The notes under the pieces are model-generated. The model saw only the letters and a program-made list of their open reading frames with translations. It was not told the origin of the DNA and ran no database searches. This document shows, piece after piece, positions 49,360-59,670 of a stretch of 64,000 nucleotides of DNA (the first letter of the stretch is position 1; each line of letters begins with the position of its first letter). This DNA is from Apostichopus japonicus (lineage: Eukaryota > Echinodermata > Holothuroidea > Aspidochirotida > Stichopodidae). The stretch covers positions 19,302,094-19,366,093 of the forward strand of contig NC_092563.1 of NCBI RefSeq assembly GCF_037975245.1, written 5' to 3'. Made by a program: the position numbers and the translations under genes.

Positions 49360-51600
49360 CCCTGCATCTACGTGAGGATGTTTGAAATACAGTCCTGTAA
49401 AGTTATATATCCACATACCTGCAGTGTGACATAGTTTGATGGGACTGTTTTCTTACAAGATTTTTTTGTATGAAAGCTAAGCTTCTTTTCCAACCACTCT
49501 GGCTATTAGCGTGCAAAGACAGGAAGAAAATATCTGATATTACACCATCACGAATAATGAAAGAAAGTTTTTATACACATAAGAGGGAAGGTATTGGTCT
49601 GACGGCTTTTTTTCTTTAATGTGTACACGCTTTTCTTAAAGGGATATTCCAGTGTCTGAAGTTCATGATTGCTTATAGTGACCACGCTGAAAATGCTCTC
49701 AATCTGCTCGTCCAAACCACACCTGTATAGCATTTCGCATGAGAAAGACTGGCAACAGCAGAGTGAATTCTGTCATCACGGCAATTCAGCTGAAAATGGG
49801 TGTGTTTCTCTTTACAATAATTAACTCGACTTATGTACAGATGGAAAATAATATTTCTACTTAAAAGTTGCATTTTGATGAAACTCTAAATACATGCAGC
49901 TAAGAAAACATTTAAAATGTATCAAGTTTCAAGAATAAATCCCCAAGATGATTATAATACTCCACCCACTGTGATCGTCAGACTCCAGGGGAGAATCGAT
50001 GGGTTAGCCAGCCACAATATCGTCTATTCGAACAACCATATCTTGAGATAGCAACAAGATTGTAAGGCGTTGAGGGGGTTTCAACCAACAGTGTGGAATT
50101 ATTCATCTTGTCTATGTAAGTATCACATGTTCTGCTGCCACATGAATATCCGGCCTTCAATTCAGTTTCATAAGTCCAAGGGGCGCGAAGTCCTTCTGTT
50201 AGACTGTATATGCAGGGAGTTGTTCCATAACAACTCCCTGGTATAGGCTATGCCTCCGTGGTAATCGCTCACTGTTTATAAAGTAGAATAAACCACCGGT
50301 TACTTCTAACCGTACTCGTATAAATCATTTAGTTATTCCCGAAACTATACCAGCTGAAATAATGCTTATATTCCCCAATGATATCCGGGACGCCGGAAAA
50401 AGATCCCTAAAGATTAAGCCTTCATAATTGAACTGATATCATTTCAAAATCCAAACATACCAGCTTCTTTGACATGTGTCATACCACATTAATTATTTGC
50501 TCCAGTGACTTACACACTAAATTCCTCACTTTCTATGGTCGCTAAAACATAGATATAGTAACAGATTTATAATGGCATGTCCTAATCATCAAATTCGATA
50601 CAACCCGTTCCTTGGAACCTAGATCGCTCTTGCAAATTTACCTATCACGCATGATCGCATAAACTAGGTAAAAGTCTGGCATGAGTGGTTCCCACGGTAT
50701 ACCAGCTTCCTTTGAGTGAGACTTACCTTTTAACCAACGGATTCAAAACATTTAAAGACGCCTCTTCAACGACTTTTTCGCGATTGAAGCTCTAATTGTG
50801 ATAGCTTATATCCCTCAAGACGACTCAGTAAAAATATGAGGCGCGACCCAAAAGTTGGTCGCGAAAGCTTCCTGTGGGCCGCGCGATTTCTGCTGCCGCC
50901 TTAAAAAAAATGTTAAATGAATTTATACCGACGGAGATCGATGTCCAGGGCGAAATCTATAGTTTCATGCTTCTTGAATCTTTTTATAAGTGAGGGGGTA
51001 GTTTGGATTTGGTGGTTTAGGCTGCAGAAAAAAATCTGCAGTAGGTAAATTATAGTCATAAGTATAGTCAACCTATGTTTTGTTGTTCTGACAAATTCAT
51101 TTAAGGGACACGAAACATGTTTTAAGGGGCATTCGCCGCCATGCCATGCCCTCCCCCCCCCCCCCTTGGCAATGTAGTTGCCGTATCTATATACCAATTC
51201 TTTCAGCTACCTTTAGTCTGAGCGTGAATGTAACAGGTTGATAACTCTGACCGCGATATTTAAATTTTTCTAGACTTTAATTATCCAGCCTATCAATTTA
51301 TCAGTATATGTATATGATGATTTCATATCGGGATTTCATCTTCGTACAGCTGCCGTGTGAATAAGGAAACGATCCATGTTATTCGCCCGGCAATTAGATA
51401 GAATACTATCTCTAATTCGCCAGACTACCGGAAGTACAGCATGATGCATTGCGCCAGGCAGCCGGATGAAATGTCAGGGTACTATTACTATTTCTAATAC
51501 TCGTTCGACTGCCGTATGTATATAATAAAAATGAAAAGAAAAGATCTTCCACTAGTTCAACGTAACACCGTTGCGTCACCAGCGCAATGGTATACCTCCT
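49360..51600. other. intergenic stretch without recognisable genes
   Basis: Between the MITE at 48,935 and pseudogene C. Only short open frames; a 60-codon frame at 50,160-49,978 (minus) was examined and rejected. A poly-C run near 51,155 looks transposon-derived. Confidence 0.45.
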
Positions 51601-51629
51601 GTAAAACGAAATAAAATAAAACTGTTAGC

Positions 51630-51735
51630 AAACTGCTTATCCACAAGAGAGCCTGTGTAGGAGAATGTGTAAAAGTAAGTTGGCCTGACGTTTCGATCCT
51701 AGCAGGATCTTCTTCAAAGGCTAAATGACAAGTAA
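51630..51735 (-). ncRNA. possible hammerhead-ribozyme remnant of a Penelope-like element
   Basis: The reverse strand reads TTTGAAGA, then GATCCTGCTAGGATC (a 6-bp stem with a 3-base loop), then GAAACGTC. This resembles the hammerhead core CUGANGA-stem II-GAAA followed by a GUC cleavage triplet, known from Penelope-like elements. The base expected to be C before UGAAGA is U, so activity is doubtful. The adjacent phrase AACTGCTTATCCACAA and the GGCCTGACGTTTCGA motif also occur near 22,010-22,094. Confidence 0.35.
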
Positions 51736-52066
51736 CAGTAACAAACAGGACAAAAACACGCACAGAATACAGACAGGTTAATGAGCCTAGCCCTTGCAAG
51801 GTGAACAAAAAGAGATAGATGTAAAACATCTATCTGTAAAACGAACAGTATTGGTATTTGGGCATGCTATTTAGTCTACATATATTATAATCGGTTTCGA
51901 ATCAGGTATGTATGTACTATAAGCAGATAAGTGAAAACCCTATAAAATCGCCTGTAAAAGGGATTAAGAACCAACATTCTAGAGAGTATCTCACAATTCA
52001 AATAAATATAATAATTAAATATATCTTATGTCTTATATCAGACATGTCTGCTCTTGAAATATTTAC

Positions 52067-55000
52067 CTTGCTATACCACACTAACCCAATCTCTGAAACA
52101 GCTGGATGGAACCAAACAGCAACAACAGACCAGACCATCGAATTCATCTGAAAGTAGAAAGAGAAATGTCATAAAATATAGGGATTGGATTTAGATCTCC
52201 CCGGTGAACTCAGTAAGCGCCATTTTGATATTTCCACCTTGCCAGTGCGTGCTTGTTAATGGAACAATGGTTTGCTTGCATGCAGCTGTTGTTTAATATT
52301 GTGTTTTCAAAAACGATGATATTGAATGTTGACGATGTTAAGGAAGTTCTCATTTTATCAGTAAATGAACATTTTCTGGAACTGCCACGTTCCTTCTCGA
52401 CTCTGAGTTGTTAATGTTTGGTTTAATTCATTCATTTTGTTCCGGCAAAGCTTCTTTTGTTTTTGTAACTTTTTGATTGCTTACAATCATTAAAACGTGT
52501 TCATATAATGCACAGCAAGTTTTATGTTTTGCATGTTATCTCAGCATCACATTACACGATTGTTATGTGTTTGTCAGCAATTTGAAGTTTCTTAAAAGTT
52601 GCCCCAAAAGAAAACTCGATTGCGACAAAGCCCAGACGCTCTCTTTTTTATTGACTATAGCAACTGCGATCCTTGTCTATTCCTAAGTAACTAATTAATT
52701 GAACATTAAAGTACATATCGTCCAAAATTCAATAAACGCGATAAAGAAAATGGTGAGTTATTTCATTAACTTCCGGTTTAACGTCTGTACATATACTTTA
52801 AGTTCCATGACTCTTGTATAACTTCATATCTCCAAGTATACTTGATACCCTCACAAGATCGATAATGGTTACGACGTCATCAATTAAGTCAGTATAGACT
52901 GCAGCGCTGCTGCAAGCAGGTTGTGACGTCACGGTATATCAACTTTTATTCGCAAAAATACCGGTAAATAGTGATGCTTGTTCATTACGTCACGGTATAT
53001 CAACTTTTATTCGTCAAAATACCGGTATGTAGTGATGCTTGTTCATGACGTCACGGTATATCACATTAATCCATAAAATTCCGGCATATAGTGATGCTTG
53101 TTCATGACGTCACGGTATATCACATTAATCCATAAAATTCCGGCATATAGTGATGCTTGTTCATGACGTCACGGTATATCACATTAATCCATAAAATACC
53201 GGTATATAGTGATGCTTGTTCATGACGTCACGGTATATCACATTAATCCATAAAATACCGGTATATAGTGATGCTTGTTCATGACGTCACGGTATATCAC
53301 ATTTATTCATAAAATACCGGTATATATAGTGATGCTTGTTCATGACGTCACGGCATATCACATTTATTCATAAAATACCGGTATATAGTGATGCTTGTTC
53401 ATGACGTCACGGTATATCACATTTATTCATAAAATACCGGTATATATAGTGATGCTTGTTCATGACGTCACGGCATATCACATTTATTCATAAAATACCG
53501 GTATATAGTGATGCTTGTTCATGATGTCACGGCATATCAAATTAATTCATAAAATACCGGTATATAGTGATGCTTGTTCATGACGTCACGGCATATCACA
53601 TTTATTCATAAAATACCGGTATATAGTGATGCTTGTTCATGACGTCACGGTATATCACATTTATTCATAAAATACCGGTATATAGTGATGCTTGTTCATG
53701 ACGTCACGGTATATCACATTAATCCATAAAATACCGGTATATAGTGATGCTTGTTCATGACGTCACGGTATATCACATTAATCCATAAAATACCGGTATA
53801 TAGTGATGCTTGTTCATGACGTCACGGTATATCACATTTATTCATAAAATACCGGTATGTAGTGATGCTTGTTTATGACCTCACCGTATATCACATTAAT
53901 TCATAAAATACCGGTATATAGTGATGCTTGTTCATGACGTCACGGTATATCACATTTATTCATAAAATACCGGTATATATAGTGATGCTTGTTCATGACG
54001 TCACGGCATATCACATTTATTCATAAAATACCGGTATATAGTGATGCTTGTTCATGACGTCACGGTATATCACATTTATTCATAAAATACCGGTATATAT
54101 AGTGATGCTTGTTCATGACGTCACGGCATATCACATTTATTCATAAAATACCGGTATATAGTGATGCTTGTTCATGACGTCACGGCATATCAAATTAATT
54201 CATAAAATACCGGTATATAGTGATGCTTGTTCATGACGTCACGGCATATCACATTTATTCATAAAATACCGGTATATAGTGATGCTTGTTCATGACGTCA
54301 CGGTATATCACATTTATTCATAAAATACCGGTATATAGTGATGCTTGTTCATGACGTCACGGTATATCACATTAATCCATAAAATACCGGTATATAGTGA
54401 TGCTTGTTCATGACGTCACGGTATATCACATTAATCCATAAAATACCGGTATATAGTGATGCTTGTTCATGACGTCACGGTATATCACATTTATTCATAA
54501 AATACCGGTATGTAGTGATGCTTGTTTATGACCTCACCGTATATCACATTAATTCATAAAATACCGGTATATATTGTGATGCTTGTTCATGACGTCACGG
54601 TATATCACATTAATTCATAAAATTCCGGCATATAGTGATGCTTGTTCATGACGTCACGGTATATCACATTAATTCATAAAATTCCGGCATATAGTGATGC
54701 TTGTTCATGACGTCACGGTATATCACATTTATTCGTAAAATACCGGTATATAGTGATGCTTGTTCATGAAGTCACGGTATATCACATTAATTCATAAAAT
54801 ACCGGTATATAGTGATGCTTGTTCATGACGTCACGGTATATCACATTTATTCATAAAATACCGGTATATATAGTGATGCTTGTTCATGACGTCACGGCAT
54901 ATCACATTTATTCATAAAATACCGGTATATAGTGATGCTTGTTCATGACGTCACGGCATATCAAATTAATTCATAAAATACCGGTATATAGTGATGCTTG

Positions 55001-55236
55001 TTCATGACGTCACGGTATATCACATTTATTCATAAAATACCAGTTTTTAGTGATGGTGCACAGCATGGTTCTCATGATGTTCAGAATACTATAAGTAGGC
55101 GGTCGGGAATGAGTGTTGAGTGTTGTTTTTGTTGTATATTAACTTACCATCATTAAACGGCAATTTCTCCTTTGCCACTCAGTTCAGCACAAACTAGCTT
55201 TTCATACAGGCCTTCATGGGCAGCTACATCGAGACT
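52067..55236 (-). pseudogene. decayed METTL27-like copy C (exons 3 and 4 remnants)
   Basis: Two recognisable exons on the minus strand. The exon 3 remnant (55236-55148) reads SLDVAAHEGLYEKLVCAEL and then loses frame: one extra base separates GKGE from LPFND. Its donor GTAAGT is kept, but about 47 nt of the 5' side is missing or replaced by A/T-rich sequence. The exon 4 remnant (52147-52067) reads EFDGLVCCCCLVP, then FRDWVSVV, then an in-frame TAG where the family has the lysine of VKPG. It is 81 nt instead of 93, a 12-nt loss, but still has an AG acceptor and a GT donor. No exon 1, 2 or 5 could be found nearby. The intron between the remnants is almost wholly the CRE-palindrome satellite. One shift could be a sequence error, but shift, stop, deletion and missing exons together argue for a dead copy. 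Confidence 0.78.
52905..55050 (+). repeat. ~59-bp satellite with TGACGTCA and ATACCGGTAT palindromes
   Basis: About 36 units of 59-61 bp with consensus phrases AGTGATGCTTGTTCATGACG, TCACGGTATATCACATT and CATAAAATACCGGTATATAG. About 30 units keep a perfect TGACGTCA, the full CRE/ATF palindrome; a few read TTACGTCA, TGATGTCA, TGACCTCA or TGAAGTCA. Variant units recur 653 bp apart (near 53,871 and 54,524), showing a duplicated block of about 11 units. The array fills the intron between the two remnant exons of pseudogene C. Confidence 0.95.
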
Positions 55237-55284
55237 CTTTTATAAAAAAAATAAAAAAATACCAGATATTAAAGTGCTGTTATC

Positions 55285-55800
55285 ATGAAATAAATCATGC
55301 TCAAGAGCACTGTACAAAAGAACCAATTCCTGGAATATAAAATTACCAAACTTAAGAAAACCTAAAAGTAATAACAACAGCAGTAAAAGTATAAAAAAAA
55401 TGATATAAGACAGGGTTATAAACCACTATAAAGAACATAAAAAGGTAAATATACAAAAAAATGGGCACAGTAATGTGAATGAAACAACGAATCAGATTAT
55501 TGCCCATACTCAAGCCTAAAAAGATAAGTTTTTAAATGCTTTTTAAAAGTGTCAATACTCAATAAATGTGACATTTTTCAAGTGATGAGGAAGAGAATTC
55601 CAGACATATATGACATGTTTATGCCAATGATATTAGTGAATCCAAGCGCGTGGAGCTGATTTATAGAAACAGAAGAATTTATTAATAAACTGGTTACAAG
55701 GACCAGCTATATGTGGAATACAAACAAAGATCTTAGAGTATTGGCTTGTTTAATAGTTTCCGGCCGTGTTTTTTCAATCGCAAAATATTACTGAACTTCA
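55285..55800 (-). mobile_element. probable LINE 3' region fragment
   Basis: Plus strand shows AGAGCACTGTACAAAAGAAC followed by AAGTTTTTAAATGCTTTTTA and GAGGAAGAGAATTCCAGAC. This is the usual reverse-strand look of a CR1/L2-like LINE end, comparable to the fragment at 7,931-8,348. No coding phrase survives well. Approximate boundaries. Confidence 0.4.
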
Positions 55801-55969
55801 AACATACCAACCTGCAGTGTCCAACTGCAGAGAACCAAGCAAAGAGTTTAGAGGGTAAAATATATTAGGCCTACTAGATTCCATCGTCATGAAGAAAATA
55901 AATTAATTGAATTGTTTCAGTAGAATATAGAACATAGACATACATATATAGACATACATTGCATTAATC

Positions 55970-56037
55970 TTGGAGTGACTCAAACTCGGGACCCTATGAT
56001 TGTAAGGCACCGGCGTTAACCACTGAGCTAACACTCC
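55970..56037 (-). repeat. tRNA-derived SINE head
   Basis: The reverse strand reads GGAGTGTTAGCTCAGTGGTT (box A) and about 35 nt later GGGTCCCGAGTTTGAGTCAC (degenerate box B). The anticodon arm is not convincing for a real tRNA. Confidence 0.5.
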
Positions 56038-57734
56038 TTTGTATCATGGAGCTATAAACCTGGGATTTATAGCTCCATGTTTGTATACAGCAACACTCCA
56101 TTGAATATAGCAACACTCCGTTGCACATAGCAACAGCTAGTGTTCTTTGATCTCATGACCCATAGTGATTTGATTCACCTCAACGATTATGTTACAAGTG
56201 TGTGATTTATGAAATGGGTATTCAATAATATCATATGTTTGTACTTATCTGGATCTCTGTCTAAGTTGTCTGTCTGTCTGTCTGTCAAGAATGTACATTA
56301 TTGCACCCTGCAGCTGATACACCGATACAACTTGTCACACGCCAGGTAACAGAGTTAACCCGAGATTGCGTGCATGAAACATAAATAGGAAATTTCCATA
56401 TAGGCTTGCATTACATTAAGCCAGAGGAGTTTGCATGTGAATGCTTTAGCGGAAATACTACGAGCGTGTGACAGATATATACATAGACGGTCCGCCAACT
56501 GTCGAAGATATTCGATGGGTTTCGGGAATTTTCCAGAGCTTGGAAATGACCTACGATTTTCGTAACTTGCCCACGGTCATGGGAGTAGAACCTGTAGGGG
56601 ACGGGGAGACATGTCGCCCTTTTTTAGATGTGGGGGCGTAACACAAAATACCCCCTCCCCACTTTCAGGCCTCTAATGACAAAAATAACCTCTAATGTCT
56701 CACGAATACTATTGACGTGACAGAGGCTCTTGGAGACAGCCACAATATCCGGGTATTGAGAACAGCGAAGAATGTTTTGCAATATGACGCCATACTCCTT
56801 CCCATGTGACGTCATCTTCGATTGATCCGACTGGTTTCGCCCCCCCCCCCCAATCCCTTCACCTCAGAAAAGCTATCTACGCTCATACCAATGGTCATAT
56901 AATCCAAGCTTACTGTCATGCAATCTGAGCATCCATTCTCTATTGGGAGGGGGGAAAGGGGGGGTGGCTGGTGGATACAAGTCAAAGTTTATAAACACAA
57001 ACAATTTCTGAAAGAACTCCACCATGTTCTCCAGATATGGTCTGTCTGTCTGTCTGGTGGTGTTCTTGAGTGATACCTAGTACAGTATCGACGAAATCAG
57101 TCGTATTAATTACAAAAAAAGTAACTCGTTTTCATCGTGCCGACTAGTCCTGTTAAGACCCTAGTATGCACAGCCTTGTGTACCTTTCTTTTTCACAAAG
57201 CTATTTTCCCGTATCTATGTGTTGCCCAGAGAACGCCCCGGCAACGGATTCGATTGATACTAGGGCCTTGAACATTTCTCACAAGCTATCTATGTTTATT
57301 TCCATTGGTTTTGGCAGATTTGCTTCGGAAAAGCGAAGAAGTCAATCAAGGTTTACATATTGGGCCCACTTACTCCAAAATCAAAATGTAAATTCAAGCC
57401 CTCCCACCCGCAATGAACAATCTCTTGGCCTTAGATTGGTTTGTACACTGCGAGGCGGTCGCTAATTTCTGTGGAAGATTAAACATGATCTCACATGACA
57501 TGCAATTTCTTAACTTAAGTATGAATAAAGATAATGTGGTTTGTATAAATTCACGCCCCTCTTTGGAGAAATATCCAAGCCGTTTGTAACGGACAGATCT
57601 TCGGACATGTTAAAGGCAGTGAGCAAGCATATTCCTGATTAATATAAACGGACTCTGAGGGATAAATGCACGCGAGGTAAAGAGTATTACAATCGACTTT
57701 GCCAAGACTACGTGCCGACAAATGTAATAATGTA

Positions 57735-57775
57735 ATAGCAAATATATACGTAGAGAGATTTTATGAACAAAAAAT

Positions 57776-57812
<37 letters not shown>

Positions 57813-57848
57813 TTGTTCATAAAATCTCTCTACGTATATATTTGTTAT
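57735..57848. repeat. ~40-bp inverted repeat around (TA)n
   Basis: The left arm contains AAATATATACGTAGAGAGAT and TTTATGAACAAAAAAT. The right arm is its reverse complement (ATTTTTTGTTCATAAAATC, CTCTACGTATATATTT). The loop is about 30 bp of TA. Confidence 0.9.
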
Positions 57849-57919
57849 TTCATTTGTATCCCGGTGGAGGCTGAAAGTTTTTTCACTGTTCTTGATTTTC
57901 CAACTCATTACGTTTTTCA

Positions 57920-58143
<224 letters not shown>

Positions 58144-58147
<4 letters not shown>

Positions 58148-58990
58148 CTCGAGTTCGGACTGGAGTCAAATTGTTTCGTGACTCGGACTTGGCTCTGACT
58201 CGGACTCGAAAGCCGAGTCCATCCGATCCCATAATGACTGCAATGACTGAAGAAAACACATTTATTATGTTTCATTACTTTTATTTGTACCACAGCTGAA
58301 TGTATGCTTACAATGCATGTTGTCACTACTTTGATTTAGTAGTTTACCCCCCTGGTGTATATTAAACTATACTTCTCACTACAAAATATATCTAATTCAC
58401 TATTTGTTTGGAGGCTAGCTCGTTTGAACTGCAACTTTCATCATTCTTTCTTTGTAAGAATTAGTGCAATGATCATATCCCACAGGACACAGTGAATGAC
58501 TTGGTATCGTTATTTTTACATGTGTTAGTCTACACACTGAAGATGATGTATTGTAAACTGGTTATAGACCCTATAGGTCCATCTTATAACAACCCCACTC
58601 ATTGCCTGGTTGCCTGACTCTAAAACCCCAAACCACTACCCGTTCCTGTCGTGAAGGGCCAATGGCGGCTCACACTTCACATCCATACCAAGTTGAGATA
58701 TGAACAGGTCTAGGCCCCTTGCATGTAGGAGGTATTAAGTGCTGTTTCTTGTTATAAAACAGTTCAATCTGCCAGTGTCCCTCTTCCAGTCAAGATCCTA
58801 GGGCTCCATCTCTCACGGACCCCCCCCCCCACCCCCTCTTGCGGTGTGGTCCAATGTGGCATTAGGGCTTGAACTATCAATGCTCATGCCGGACTCGGAC
58901 TTAGATCGGACCCAGGCTTGATTCGGACTCTGATCCTTCCGGACTCGACTTGACTCGGACTTTGGTTAAGTGGACTCGAATCCAACCTTG
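58144..58990. repeat. dispersed element with GACTCGGACT inverted ends
   Basis: The left part has ACTCGAGTTCGGACTGGAGT and GACTCGGACTCGAAAGCCGA. The right part (about 58,885-58,990) has GGACTCGGACTTAGATCGGA and GACTCGACTTGACTCGGACT. The ends look like subterminal repeats of a transposon, but exact termini and target duplication could not be fixed. Confidence 0.4.
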
Positions 58991-59670
58991 ACGGTTACAA
59001 CCTATGACGTATTTGCCTTTTCAAGTAATTCACACTCTCACTGACCTTCAAAAAGCGTATTGTGGAAATCTTGGCAAACACGTATGTGTGTAAACCTTAT
59101 GTGTTCAAAAGAATGTGGATATTTATATACATATGTGGATATGTTTGTTACATATATTTGTCATTATGATAGGTTCTATCAATGGTGTACCGACTATATG
59201 TGTAAACACGGAGGGCAGGGGAACTTGTCCCCGGTTTTTTGAAAACCGGAAAAAGTGAACCCTGTCATAAGTATATTAGTAACAATAACTTGCCATTTTT
59301 TTGTTGAAAATTTAACTCAATTTACATTGAGAGTGCCATTTTGTTGAAAAACATGCAAATACTGGAATTTCGACGACACATTGGAAAATGATATATCGCA
59401 GGCGAAAAACCTGCCCTGATTGGTAGTTTCGTGTATGCACACGCGTAGGCTTGCCATAGAGTTGTGACAGCACAGCGCGAACAATAATTCATTTTACAGC
59501 AAAATGACCTGGAACCGTGAATGACGTGAGTCAGCATTAATCTGCCCAACATATCTGGCTACATGTCATAAAATATCATATACATACTGTACATCGATCA
59601 GACATTGACCACTCATTGGTACGCAATTCACCACCATACACTGACAGACAAATTGAGTCATTCTATAAAA

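Noticed and set aside
49978-50160. Possible exon 5 remnant of METTL27-like copy C (minus strand, AGYSCGSRTCDTYID)
   Set aside because: Only a few residues resemble the family's GGYIFLxMRTSY region. There is no good splice acceptor and the rest does not align.
52905-55050. Regular repeat spacing suggestive of a CRISPR array
   Set aside because: Units are head-to-tail with no unique spacers, and the DNA is clearly eukaryotic.
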